Source: DASSFG01 sp035547915
GTDB taxonomy: Bacteria; Planctomycetota; Planctomycetia; Pirellulales; JAICIG01
Assembly (NCBI GenBank): GCA_035547915.1
Contig: DASZTS010000003.1
Span: 1-31,715 of the forward strand
DNA length: 31,715 nt
Reading direction: 5' to 3'
Below the pieces are notes generated by a model. The model worked only from the letters and a program-made list of their open reading frames with translations, made no database searches and was not told where the DNA came from. Each line of letters starts with the position of its first letter. Position 1 is the first letter of the stretch. The translations under genes and the position numbers were made by a program. Positions 1 to 7,812 of this stretch are shown piece by piece.

Positions 1-486
1 ATGACAAGCCAACAGGTAACGGCTGTAGTAGTCGATGACCGTCACCGCGTACCACCAGCCATGACCCGGGATATGCACGTAGGTCACGTCCATCTGCCAC
101 AAGTCGTTCGGTTTCTGCGGCAATAACTCGAACAATTTGGCTGCCTGGTGGACTTCGGCCTGACGCCGCTTCGGCTTGTGCAGCAGCCCGTGATCCTTCA
201 TCACGGCGAAGGCCTGCCGATCCTTCACGGGCTGGCCTGCTCGGCGACACATCACAGCAATCCGCTTGTAGCCGTACCAAGGGTTGGCCGTGGCCATGGC
301 CACCACGGCTCGCACCACCTCTTCGGGAATCGCCTTTCGTGGCGGACCGCGGCGCTTAGGTGGAGCCTGCGACGGCTTGCGATGCCAACTCGACGGCGCC
401 ACGCCGATCAAACGCAGCACGGTCGTTTGACGCGGTCGCGACAGGCCTCCCGGGTTCCTTGCCGCTTGAAGCTCGCTGACGATCAT
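1..486 (-). CDS. IS3-family transposase OrfB, integrase core, partial
   Basis: The minus-strand frame is open from the A7 slip site (525) to the window edge, with an ATG at 486 that may serve only as an internal codon. It encodes the HTH_21-like segment (GYKRIAVMCRRAG) and the start of the rve/DDE integrase core. The first catalytic aspartate is visible in WQMDVTYVHIPG (about residue 133 from the ATG), followed by the conserved TVIDYYSRYL strand. The second D and the E lie beyond the window edge. No stop or frameshift interrupts the visible part, so the element may be intact. In the family this protein cuts and joins DNA after being made as an OrfAB fusion. Confidence 0.8.
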   Translation of the reverse strand, partial: MIVSELQAARNPGGLSRPRQTTVLRLIGVAPSSWHRKPSQAPPKRRGPPRKAIPEEVVRAVVAMATANPWYGYKRIAVMCRRAGQPVKDRQAFAVMKDHGLLHKPKRRQAEVHQAAKLFELLPQKPNDLWQMDVTYVHIPGHGWWYAVTVIDYYSRYLLACH

Positions 487-503
487 CGCGCGATTCTCCA
501 GGC

Positions 504-884
504 TCAGTGCGAGGGGCCCGAAAGTTTTTTTAAAATCCGATTGGCGACGGTGTACTCGCCGATCACCTGGTCTCGCTTCTCGATCTCGCCTTCCAGTTCG
601 GCAATCCGGCGACGAAGCGGATCGGTACCCTTCTTACCATTGCCACCCGCCAGCGCCGCCTCACCCGCGGCCAGGAACTCATCCCGCCAACGGTACAGCG
701 TCGGCTCCGATACGCCCAACCGCCGGGCAATCACCGCCGCCGACTCCTCTCGCCGCAACAAACTCAGCACCGCCTCCCGACGGCGACCGGGATCAAGGCC
801 GGGGGAGATAACCCGCAGCCGCACAATGCACCGGCACTCTTTGGCACCAGGGCGCCCTTCGCTTGCCATCCCCACCTTGCGCAA
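504..884 (-). CDS. IS3-family transposase OrfA (HTH subunit)
   Basis: This 126-aa protein supplies the DNA-binding part of an IS3 transposase. Residues about 35-75 contain a helix-turn-helix of the IS3/IS911 type (VIARRLGVSEPTLYRW). It is followed by a charged helix (RRRIAELEGEIEKRD) that in the family forms a leucine-zipper-like dimerisation segment. The frame ends shortly after a seven-A run (525-531 on the minus strand), where ribosomes are expected to slip back one base to make the OrfAB fusion. The N-terminal 25 residues look unusual for OrfA, so the true start may be an internal GTG or the second ATG at 869. Family assignment is firm; the exact start is not. Confidence 0.8.
   Translation of the reverse strand: MRKVGMASEGRPGAKECRCIVRLRVISPGLDPGRRREAVLSLLRREESAAVIARRLGVSEPTLYRWRDEFLAAGEAALAGGNGKKGTDPLRRRIAELEGEIEKRDQVIGEYTVANRILKKLSGPSH
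525..531 (-). other. Programmed -1 frameshift site (A7) of the IS3 element
   Basis: In the OrfA frame the coding strand reads TTA AAA AAA CTT. Slipping back one base on A AAA AAA moves the ribosome into the frame that is open through all of the visible OrfB. This is the usual way IS3 elements make their OrfAB transposase. The positions and frames are read directly; slippage itself is inferred. Confidence 0.65.
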
Positions 885-961
885 ACTGTTTCGCAGTAGG
901 GACTACTGACCTTGACAAGTCTATCACTGCGCGTTAGACATGACCCTCATGGGGAGAAACT

Positions 962-1216
962 ATGCGCTACGAACGGTCCCTGGCAATTCCGAACCGTCAT
1001 GACAGGCTGATCGAGTTGATCCGCTCTGGCGAATTCTCATCGCCTGAGCTTGCCGAAAAGCTGGAGGTGTCTGAGCAGACGATTTACCGAGACATCAACT
1101 TTCTCAAGAGCACAGGCTATTCAATCCGGTCCGAGAAACACGCCGATGGTTGGGCATACCACCTTCTTGCGGAACCCGCAACGGCTTCAAACGAGAAGGG
1201 GTCACCGCAGACATGA
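962..1216 (+). CDS. Small HTH regulator (DeoR/HTH_11 type), probable controller of the methylase operon
   Basis: This 84-aa protein consists almost entirely of a winged-helix/HTH_11-like domain: RLIELIRSGEFSSPELAEKL then VSEQTIYRDINFLKSTGY, which is the DeoR-type recognition pattern. No ligand-binding domain follows. The start is an ATG preceded by GGGGAG at suitable distance. Its stop overlaps the ATG of the methylase gene (ATGA, 1213-1216), so the two are translationally coupled. By analogy with controller proteins of restriction-modification loci it probably regulates the downstream genes; that role is inferred from position alone. Confidence 0.75.
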   Translation: MRYERSLAIPNRHDRLIELIRSGEFSSPELAEKLEVSEQTIYRDINFLKSTGYSIRSEKHADGWAYHLLAEPATASNEKGSPQT

Positions 1217-4200
1217 ACACCTCGACTCAAAAGAAATGGAAAGCCGATTTCGGAGTCGCCGAAAGCAAGCCCCCGCGTTTCTTTTCTGGCAAGGATGATC
1301 TCGATTCGACGACGCCCCAAGGGCATCTGATTAGACGGGCCTTCGATGTCCTCGCATTGGACGGCGTACTCTGCGCCGACCATTCCCCGCTTGTCTACTT
1401 CAAGCAAATGGCGGCTATCACAGCCGATGAAGTATTCCGCCTTCACAAGCTGTTCTGGAACCACGGCGGCGCGCCCGTACTCGTCTTAATCACAGACGAC
1501 AAGGTTCACGTTTATTCCGGCATGTCCAGGCCCGTTCCCGGCACAGTATCAGCCGAGCAGATGCCGAGCTTAGTCACCACACTTGATCGCGTAGCGACCG
1601 GCCTTCGAGAGTTTCTGACTTCAGTGGAATCAGGGGAGTTCTTCCGCAGCAACCCGAAGTCGTTCAATCCAGACCACCGGGTTGATTGTGCCCTGCTGGA
1701 GAATCTGTCGCATACCCGCGAGGCATTAGTGTCGGCGGTATCTGCAACACGGCGCAAGATTCCCAAGGACGTGCTCGATGCGCTTCTCTGCCGTCTCGTT
1801 TTTACCTGCTACCTCTTCGACCGTGATGTCATCGGCCAAACTTACCTGTCGGGGTTGGGAGCTAAGGGTGCTTCGCATTTAAGAGACGTTCTTGCCATCC
1901 AGCCGACGGCCGATGCAAAGACGGTGCTTTACAAGCTATTCAAGAAGCTCGGCAAGCATTTTAACGGCGACCTTTTCAGCGACGAGTTAGATGATGAGGC
2001 GGATTGCGTTCACGAAGAGCATATTGCCACGCTGAACCTTTTTTTTCATGGTACTGCTGTTCGTGGAGGTCAGCAGACCTTTTGGCCCTACGATTTCAGC
2101 ATTATCCCCATCGAAACGATCAGCGCAATCTATGAGCAGTTTCTGAAGGAATCGGATGAAGAAGATGGTGCTTTTTATACGCCGCGATTCCTTGCCGAAG
2201 TCGTACTCGACTCGGCTTTGGATGGGATTGGTCCCATCATCGGAAAGAGATTTCTTGACCCGGCCTGTGGTTCAGGCATTTTTCTTGTCGGCCTTTTCAA
2301 CCGTATGGCTGAGGAATGGAAGCTACAGAACCCGACTGCGCGCAATCCTCGTCGCGCCCGCGAACTCATGGCTTTGCTCCGCGACAGCCTGTTCGGTGTT
2401 GACATCAACCCAACTGCTTGTCGCATTACTGCTTTCAGTCTGTATCTCGCTTATCTCGACCAACTCAGTCCCCGTGACATTCAAGAGCATCAAGAGCAAG
2501 GCCGTTTCCTGCCCCACCTTATTGCCACAGATAAGATGCCAGGCAACATCCGCCGCGCCGATTTTTTTGATGAGACAATTGCGTTCCCGACGGAGATGGA
2601 CCTAGTTATTGGTAATCCGCCTTGGGGTAGCACGGCCACGAGCGAGACCCCGGCTGGCAAATGGTGCGATACACATGGGAAGCCACTTCCCGATAAGCAG
2701 ATTGCGGCTGCATTTGTTTGGAAAGGGACCGAGCATGTTTCGGCACTCGGCAGGATTTGCTTCGTACTACCTCACGGCGTGCTCTTCCATCACAGCCGCA
2801 CGGCCCTTGAATTCCAAAACGCGTGGGTGCGTCAGCACGCAATCACTCGCATCTTGAACCTTGCGGATTTCCGCTGGTTCCTCTTCGGAAAAGCAGTGCA
2901 TCCTGCTCTCGTCGTGAGCTATCGCAGAACGGCCCCAAAAGATGCACGACACGCTATCGAGTACTGGGGTCCCAAAGCCGATTGGACGGTTATAAGAACT
3001 GAAGTAATCACGATTGGGCCAACTGACCGTTCAGCGCTAACCGTTGGCGACATTCTTCAAGACTTGAAGAGTCCCGATGCGCCGCAATTGTGGAAACAGC
3101 GATTTTGGGCCTCCCCTCGTGAGCTTCGCCTGCTCGACAGGCTTTCACTCTATCCCCGACTTCGAGATGTCGTGCGCGGCCCTAGGGAGCGAAACAGCGA
3201 CAAGCGGTGGGTAATGGCAGTTGGGTTTCAACCATTTGGCGAGAACGATGCTGAAAGTACTCGGCGAACACTATCACTCCCAACCCGCACCTTCCTACCG
3301 GCCACGTCCGAGTCACTAGACCTTTTTGTAATTGATGGGGACTGCGACTCCCTTTCATCAAAGCAAGTTGAAGTGAGGCGACTGATTCAGGACACCAGTA
3401 TCTTTCGCAGCCCTCACGTCATCTTCTCGAATGGATACTACAGTGCCAAAGGCCATGCAAAGGTTGCCTTTGCAGATTTCGACGTTGCCTTTCAGGATGC
3501 ATTGAGAGCTATTCATGGGCCGACTAAGGATCGCAATCTGTTGATATTTCTCGCTGCGTACCTCCGTTCTCCGCTGGCGATGTTTTTCTTGTTTCACACT
3601 TCATCCAGTTGGGGCGTAGCGAGGCCGAAAGTTCACGTTGAAGAGATTCTGCGGGTGCCGCTGCCGCTCCCGGATCAGCAGGCGAACCCGAAGCGGTGCT
3701 GGCGGATTGTTGAAGAAGTCGCTGGCATCGTCGATGACGCTGCCCGCAAAGCAGCCGGTGATTTTGTAGATCGCCGGGGAATCATCCAATCTGCGGATGC
3801 AGTGATTGCGCCGCTTATCGACGAATACTTCGCCGTTCACCCGCTGGAGAAGCCGCTCATCGAGGAAACGGTGAAGGTGACGATCTCCAGCATTCAACCG
3901 ACCCACAAGCGTATGCCCGTACCCGCCGTTGTGCCCAGCACGCCCGCACAGCGGGAGGCGTACCGTGATCGTGTCTGTGCCATGCTGAACAGTTGGGGCA
4001 AGCGAGGAGAATACAAGGTGCAAGGAGCCGTGTACGCCTCCGAAGCAATGGGCGTGGGCATGGCTGTTCTTGAGAAAGTCGGCCGAACCGATGCCAAGCT
4101 ATCCGCGAGCAACAACGGGCAAGACCTGCTAAAGGCACTGGATCATCTCAGGAAAGTATATCCCCAAAAGCTGGCGACGCTTGACGTAGTGCGGGGCCTC

Positions 4201-4335
4201 TTGGTCTTCGACAAGAACAAACTTTATGTCGTGAAGCCAATCAGCCAGCGCCACTGGACGCAAACTGCGGCGATGAACGACGCCGATGAAATCGCGGGTA
4301 CGATCCTGATGCGATCTCCCAAGGAGGGCGCATGA
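1213..4335 (+). CDS. Eco57I-like N6-adenine DNA methyltransferase / type IIG-like restriction-modification protein
   Basis: This 1040-aa protein carries the two diagnostic motifs of a gamma-class adenine methylase: the AdoMet-binding motif FLDPACGSGIFLVGL at about residue 347 and the catalytic NPPW (VIGNPPWG) at about residue 468. The spacing and the downstream body resemble the Eco57I/type IIG family, in which a target-recognition region follows the methylase core. The N-terminal 300 residues contain a beta-rich stretch (APVLVLITDDKVHVYSG) like that found before such cores, but I do not see a clear PD-(D/E)xK there, so cleavage may depend on the next gene. The ATG at 1213 was chosen over an in-frame one at 1150 because it overlaps the HTH stop. 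The 3' end overlaps the next gene in the same ATGA way. GC content is lower than in the flanking housekeeping genes, consistent with transfer. Confidence 0.85.
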   Translation: MNTSTQKKWKADFGVAESKPPRFFSGKDDLDSTTPQGHLIRRAFDVLALDGVLCADHSPLVYFKQMAAITADEVFRLHKLFWNHGGAPVLVLITDDKVHVYSGMSRPVPGTVSAEQMPSLVTTLDRVATGLREFLTSVESGEFFRSNPKSFNPDHRVDCALLENLSHTREALVSAVSATRRKIPKDVLDALLCRLVFTCYLFDRDVIGQTYLSGLGAKGASHLRDVLAIQPTADAKTVLYKLFKKLGKHFNGDLFSDELDDEADCVHEEHIATLNLFFHGTAVRGGQQTFWPYDFSIIPIETISAIYEQFLKESDEEDGAFYTPRFLAEVVLDSALDGIGPIIGKRFLDPACGSGIFLVGLFNRMAEEWKLQNPTARNPRRARELMALLRDSLFGVDINPTACRITAFSLYLAYLDQLSPRDIQEHQEQGRFLPHLIATDKMPGNIRRADFFDETIAFPTEMDLVIGNPPWGSTATSETPAGKWCDTHGKPLPDKQIAAAFVWKGTEHVSALGRICFVLPHGVLFHHSRTALEFQNAWVRQHAITRILNLADFRWFLFGKAVHPALVVSYRRTAPKDARHAIEYWGPKADWTVIRTEVITIGPTDRSALTVGDILQDLKSPDAPQLWKQRFWASPRELRLLDRLSLYPRLRDVVRGPRERNSDKRWVMAVGFQPFGENDAESTRRTLSLPTRTFLPATSESLDLFVIDGDCDSLSSKQVEVRRLIQDTSIFRSPHVIFSNGYYSAKGHAKVAFADFDVAFQDALRAIHGPTKDRNLLIFLAAYLRSPLAMFFLFHTSSSWGVARPKVHVEEILRVPLPLPDQQANPKRCWRIVEEVAGIVDDAARKAAGDFVDRRGIIQSADAVIAPLIDEYFAVHPLEKPLIEETVKVTISSIQPTHKRMPVPAVVPSTPAQREAYRDRVCAMLNSWGKRGEYKVQGAVYASEAMGVGMAVLEKVGRTDAKLSASNNGQDLLKALDHLRKVYPQKLATLDVVRGLLVFDKNKLYVVKPISQRHWTQTAAMNDADEIAGTILMRSPKEGA

Positions 4336-5069
4336 CAGCATTAGGATCGCCCGAAGAGTGGGTCGATTTCATCGAAACACAAGTGCCCGCCATCCTCGCG
4401 CTGGTGATCGAAACCTGGGAAGCAATGCCACCTCCAGCCGGAAACGAGTTGGAAGACGCGGTGTCAGAGTGCTTGTGCCGGGCACTCAGGCGGTCGAGAA
4501 ACGGTTGCGACCTACCGTTTCGGATCGATAATCAGTTGGTGGAACTCGATCCAGCCGCAGGGCAAGATCAAGGCAGAATGGACATTGTGTTTTCCCCGAT
4601 GTATCCACGAGAGGACATCTATTTTGCACTGGAATGTAAGCGGCTGAACGTGCGGGGACCGGATGGCGTGCGCCCGTACTTCGCCGAGTACGTGCGATTC
4701 GGAATGCTTCGGTTCGTGCGAGGCCAATATGCTAGCGCAGTGCGTCACGGCGGTATGCTCGCCTTCGTTCTGGACGGGGATGTTGCAGCAGCGGTCACGG
4801 GCGTTGAAGGCAACATTCGTGCGAATCTAACTAACCTGGGAATGAATGCTGCCGACGGCTTTCAGAATTCGACAGGACGCCCAAGAGATAACCGCGTGCG
4901 GGAAACCCATCATCGGCGCAATGGCCAGACCCGTCCTTTTGTCATCCAGCACCTGTTCATGGCGGGTGATCCGAACGCATCCCTGCGGCCGGAAATTCCA
5001 CCTGCGACACAGGCGACCGTGAAGAAGAAAGCAACCAAGCGGCAGTCCCGCGCGAAACCGATCAACTGA
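4332..5069 (+). CDS. Putative PD-(D/E)xK nuclease subunit of the methylase operon
   Basis: I do not recognise this 245-aa protein as a named family. It contains a plausible nuclease core: D84 in QGRMDIVF followed by E101-C-K103 in IYFALECKRL, the D-(x)n-ExK pattern on two strands typical of restriction-like endonucleases. An aromatic/charged helix follows, then a long lysine-rich C-terminal tail. It starts four bases before the methylase stop (ATGA), so the two are made together, and no other obvious cutting domain is seen in the operon. The natural reading is that it is the restriction partner of the 1040-aa methylase. It could instead be a recognition or helper subunit. The catalytic assignment rests on the motif alone. 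Confidence 0.6.
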   Translation: MTALGSPEEWVDFIETQVPAILALVIETWEAMPPPAGNELEDAVSECLCRALRRSRNGCDLPFRIDNQLVELDPAAGQDQGRMDIVFSPMYPREDIYFALECKRLNVRGPDGVRPYFAEYVRFGMLRFVRGQYASAVRHGGMLAFVLDGDVAAAVTGVEGNIRANLTNLGMNAADGFQNSTGRPRDNRVRETHHRRNGQTRPFVIQHLFMAGDPNASLRPEIPPATQATVKKKATKRQSRAKPIN

Positions 5070-5078
5070 GAGAAAGCG

Positions 5079-5446
5079 ATGAGTCAGCAGAAGCAGGCAA
5101 TTAAGGAGAAAGTGGCAGCAACGTCCGGAGACGTGCTGGAGGGGCAGTTTGCCAATTTGCGGAGAAGCTCAAGAAAATGAAGGCCGTGCGACTCTTCGTC
5201 AAGTTGCCCGGATGGTTCAAGGTGCCTACGCCGGTCGGCCAATATAATCCGGATTGGGCGCTTGTCATGGAGAATGTCGAGGATGCAGACACCTTGCTGT
5301 ATCTCGTCCGTGAGACCAAAAGCACGACGGTTGCCGACGAGCTACGCGGGACCGAGAACCAGAAGATTCATTGCGGCGAGCAGCACTTTTCCGGTGCGTC
5401 AGATGTCGATTTCCGGGTCGTTACCAATGCGGATGAGCTTCCTTGA
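5079..5446 (+). pseudogene. Remnant of a type III restriction Res subunit (C-terminal end), frame broken
   Basis: An ATG at 5079, nine bases after the previous stop and with a purine-rich ribosome site, opens a short frame (MSQQKQAIKEKVAATSGDVL...) that stops at once after residue 33. A second frame takes over near 5155 (QFAEKLKKMKAVRLFVKLPG) and runs to 5446. That part closely resembles the C-terminal endonuclease domain of type III Res proteins: KLPGWFKVPTPVGQYNPDWA, then LYLVRETK, the nuclease D and ExK residues. The helicase part, some 800 residues, is missing. The locus therefore looks like a deletion derivative in which a gene start was joined out of frame to the end of a res gene. Confidence 0.7.
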
Positions 5447-5844
5447 GTGCGGGTCGGTGACCGACGCTTCAAATCTATTGTGACAAAGGGGTTCCGCTAT
5501 CGATGCGCCGCCGAAGCCCGACTTCCCAGCCCCGGACCCCGGCGATAAAAAGTTCTAACGGTGTCTTGTCGCCCCGACTGTTTCTCCGCCATCGTTGTTT
5601 GTGGCTCTTTTTGGGGTTCTACCGGGTTCAATCGCAAAGTTGAGTTTTTCGCCATTCAAAGCTCAACTCGTCACAACGTCTGTTGCGGTGGTAACTTGGC
5701 GAATTCAAATCCTGTTGCCTGTTTGAGAAGGCAAACCCCGGCCGGAAAACTCTTTCGACGATTTGTCGAATTCCGGACCAGCCGTTCGACTAGAGAGTGA
5801 AGGCACGGCAATCGGCCCGAGGAACGTCACAGAGGTGTGAGCGA
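5447..5844 (+). other. Non-coding gap, nothing recognised
   Basis: About 400 bases without a convincing gene. Short open frames here have no family resemblance and no ribosome site. The only structure seen is a 6+5+6 dyad (TTCGAC/GTCGAA, 5754-5770) some 75 bases before the next gene. Confidence 0.5.
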
Positions 5845-6429
5845 ATGGCAAAGCTCATATTCGGAATGGTGCAATCGCTCGACGGCTACGTAGCTGGCGT
5901 CGCCGGCGGACCTGGATCGGACGGCTATGCAACGGGCGTCGCGGGCGGGCTGGAATTGCCGCCGCCCGATGTTTTGCTCCATCGTCACTTCAACGATTAC
6001 GTCCGCGGCCTGGCCGGGGTGTTGTACGGTCGTCGTATGTACGAAGTGATGGGTTACTGGGACGAGGATCAGTCAGACTGGGAGGCGGTCGAGCACGACT
6101 TCGCGGCGGCGTGGCGGGCGAAGCCGAAATGGGTCGTGTCACGCTCGCTCAAGTCGGTTGGCGCCAACGCGACGCTCGTGGCGGGCGACGTCGAAGCGGT
6201 CGTGCGACGGCTGAAGGCGGAAGTCGAGGGCGAAATCGACGTCGCTGGGCCCGAACTGGCGGGCACCTTGACCGGACTCGGTCTCATCGACGAGTATCGT
6301 CTCTACTTCCGCCCGTTTGTGCTTGGCCGCGGCAAGCCGTACTTCGCCGGTGCCAGGCCGCCCCTCCGACTTATCGCCACCGATCGCGTTGGCGAGGACG
6401 CGGTCAGGGTGACGTATGTCCCTACTTGA
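5845..6429 (+). CDS. Dihydrofolate reductase family protein (RibD C-terminal-like domain)
   Basis: This 194-aa cytoplasmic protein matches the RibD-C/DHFR-like fold seen in YyaP/YwjB-type proteins. It opens with the strand and loop MAKLIFGMVQSLDGYVAG, then has GVLYGRRMYEVMGYW, the stretch KPKWVVSRSL and the nucleotide-site region DVAGPELAGTLTGLGLIDEY, ending with the family's FRPFVLGRGKPYF. These proteins are thought to be NAD(P)H-dependent reductases of unknown substrate. The ATG at 5845 follows AGAGGTG and gives the usual length; an in-frame start at 5797 would add 16 unrelated residues. GGPGSDGYATGVAGG near the N-terminus repeats the preceding DGYVAGVAGG, a small internal duplication. Confidence 0.8.
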   Translation: MAKLIFGMVQSLDGYVAGVAGGPGSDGYATGVAGGLELPPPDVLLHRHFNDYVRGLAGVLYGRRMYEVMGYWDEDQSDWEAVEHDFAAAWRAKPKWVVSRSLKSVGANATLVAGDVEAVVRRLKAEVEGEIDVAGPELAGTLTGLGLIDEYRLYFRPFVLGRGKPYFAGARPPLRLIATDRVGEDAVRVTYVPT

Positions 6430-6552
6430 TCACGCTCTCCCGTGAATATGGCGGCTGAAGGTTTTGAACAACACCGGAACGCGCAGCCTCGTAAGCATGG
6501 GCGACGCGTTACTCGCCGAGTTGAAGCAGGCACAGAAAGAGGAGCGAAAGAA

Positions 6553-7041
6553 ATGAAACCTGCTGAAGTGAGCACGCCGTCAGATCGAGAAGTGCTGGTG
6601 AGACGGAGCTTTGATGCGCCGGTCGATCTGGTGTGGCAGGCGTATACGGATCCCGCGTTGATGCGTCGTTGGCTAACGGCCATGCCCGGATGGTCGATGC
6701 CGGTGTGCGAGATGGCTACTCATGTGGGCGGGAAGTATCGCTGGCGCTGGCGAAACAACGAGAATGGCCAGGAGTTTGGGTTCACGGGAGAGATGCTCGA
6801 GGTCGCGTTGCACTCGAAGATCGCGCATACGCAGATCTACGACCCGGGCAATCTGGGTGGATCGATGGGAGGTGAGCCGTCGATCGTCACCGTGACTTTC
6901 GACGAGACCAACGGCATCACGAAGGTGGCGACCTCGATCAAGTTCGCTTCGCAGGCCGATCGCGATGCGGCGATGTCGACCGGCATGACCGACGGCATGG
7001 AAATGAGCTACAAGCAGCTCGATGGAGTACTGGCCGGTTAG
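6553..7041 (+). CDS. SRPBCC / AHSA1-like domain protein
   Basis: A single START-like (AHSA1, Hsp90-activator homologue type) domain fills this 162-aa protein: VLVRRSFDAPVDLVWQAYTD at the start, LMRRWLTAMPGWSMPVCEM, then GGKYRWRWRNNENGQEFGFT and the C-terminal helix MSYKQLDGVLAG. Such proteins form a hydrophobic cavity, but their ligands are mostly unknown. The ATG at 6553 follows GAGGAGCG at good spacing; an upstream in-frame ATG at 6442 would add 37 low-complexity residues and is less likely. A short frame just upstream ends at this start (LAELKQAQKEERKK then stop), perhaps the tail of a lost gene; AHSA1 genes often follow an ArsR-type regulator. Confidence 0.8.
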   Translation: MKPAEVSTPSDREVLVRRSFDAPVDLVWQAYTDPALMRRWLTAMPGWSMPVCEMATHVGGKYRWRWRNNENGQEFGFTGEMLEVALHSKIAHTQIYDPGNLGGSMGGEPSIVTVTFDETNGITKVATSIKFASQADRDAAMSTGMTDGMEMSYKQLDGVLAG

Positions 7042-7059
7042 GTCGCGTTGCGTTGCTCA

Positions 7060-7148
7060 CGCACCATGTTGGGCGAGCAACGCGCTGACCGTCGAGCCGG
7101 CCGCCCGCCGCCGATGACCATGACCGGAATTTCCTTTACATCAGGCAT
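7060..7148 (-). pseudogene. Fossil N-terminus of an FAD-dependent oxidoreductase
   Basis: Reading down from an ATG at 7148 on the minus strand gives MPDVKEIPVMVIGGG. After a one- or two-base slip in a GC run the neighbouring frame continues GSTVSALLAQHGA. Together these make the dinucleotide-binding beta-alpha-beta unit (GxGxxG) of flavin monooxygenases or halogenases. Nothing of the rest of the protein follows. A 9-bp dyad (GCGTTGCTC/GAGCAACGC, 7050-7083) lies at its truncated end. The remainder of 7149-7393 shows no gene. Confidence 0.5.
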
Positions 7149-7393
7149 CTTGCGCAACCTCGCTGGTAAGACAGCGAATATGCTTGTTTGAACGACTGTC
7201 TTCAATTCGGGGACTTCAGCAGCCACGCTGGCCCGCTTCTATTTCGCCGGAGTTCGTCGATCGCCAGCGGGTGAACCTGCCTTGCGCGCGGCATATTCAA
7301 TGCGACCGCGGGCGATCATGGTTGCCCGACGGTCCCGGCCTGTCGCCGGAACGGAGTGTCGGCAGAATTCTCGTGAAACGGGAGGAGTTTACC

Positions 7394-7606
7394 ATGTCAA
7401 ACAAGTTCCAAATCGACCAACTCGAAGAGAGGATCGCCCCCAGTACGTTGGCGGTGAGTGGCTTTGCCCTGGGCGTGGCCGCCAACGACAGCGTCACGGT
7501 CGGGCTGCCCCTGTTGGGCAACGTCTCGGTGGGGGTCGCCGCCAACGATGCCGTGGCCTTCAGCGGCGTCAGCGTCACCTTGCCGAGTCTGACCAGCCTG
7601 ATCTGA
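7394..7606 (+). CDS. LEERIAPS-motif small protein, candidate exported or processed peptide precursor
   Basis: This gene encodes 70 residues. The N-terminal 18 (MSNKFQIDQLEERIAPS) hold the LEERIAP motif that recurs near the start of secreted and short proteins in planctomycetes. The rest is small and hydrophobic, with an imperfect internal repeat: GVAANDSVTVGLPLLG followed by GVAANDAVAFSGVSV. There is no Cys and no classical signal peptide. The ATG follows GAGGAG. A strong terminator lies between this gene and the downstream PqqD-M50-HlyD gene, so the peptide has its own transcript. A leader-plus-core arrangement beside a protein with a PqqD-like peptide-binding domain and a membrane protease suggests a substrate of that protein. 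That link is inferred. Confidence 0.65.
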   Translation: MSNKFQIDQLEERIAPSTLAVSGFALGVAANDSVTVGLPLLGNVSVGVAANDAVAFSGVSVTLPSLTSLI

Positions 7607-7705
7607 GAACGGCTGGCAGCCAGGACGCCGGTGCGCCGGAGGGCAAAAATCGGCCGTGAAACGCCGATTTTTAAGAGCCGGACCCAGGGCCTATCCTCTG
7701 CTCTA
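7605..7705 (+). repeat. Family A palindromic repeat, copy 1
   Basis: An intergenic element of about 100 bp that begins on the stop codon of the peptide gene. Its core (7645-7672) is a 10-bp perfect stem AAAAATCGGC/GCCGATTTTT around the loop CGTGAAAC, flanked by weaker GC-rich outer arms. Three further copies are at 17526-17627, 17628-17728 and 20625-20725. The outer arms match those copies less well than the core does. Confidence 0.8.
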
Positions 7706-7728
7706 ACCGCAAGCGGGCCAAGGCGGAA

Positions 7729-7758
7729 GGGGCCGGGCAAGTTGCTCGGCCCCTTTTT
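7729..7758 (+). terminator. Rho-independent terminator after the LEERIAPS peptide gene
   Basis: Stem GGGGCCG (7729-7735) pairs with CGGCCCC (7747-7753). The 11-base interior GGCAAGTTGCT is itself partly self-complementary, and TTTTT follows directly. It should end the transcript of the 70-aa gene about 55 bases before the next start. Confidence 0.8.
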
Positions 7759-7812
7759 GTCGCGCCGGCCGGCATGTTCTATGCGTAGCCAGCGACCGGA
7801 GATTTTTTGGGC

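Larger units (their letters stand above)
1..917 (-). mobile_element. IS3-family insertion sequence, partial (left window edge cuts it)
   Basis: Two overlapping minus-strand reading frames form an OrfA/OrfB pair of the IS3 kind, joined by a run of seven A on the coding strand. The element runs off the window at base 1, so only its OrfA-side end is present. The outer boundary near 917 is a guess: the plus-strand sequence there ends ...TTGACA, giving the CA-3' end expected of IS3 termini, but the other terminal repeat and the target duplication lie outside the window and cannot be compared. Confidence 0.75.

Noticed and set aside
5754..5770. TTCGAC-N5-GTCGAA dyad, considered as a LexA-type or other operator
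   Set aside because: A 6-bp dyad is short enough to arise by chance, and no matching regulator or second site was found.
5561..5800. Plus-strand frame of 79 codons in the gap after the Res remnant
   Set aside because: No start signal, no domain and odd composition; treated as non-coding.
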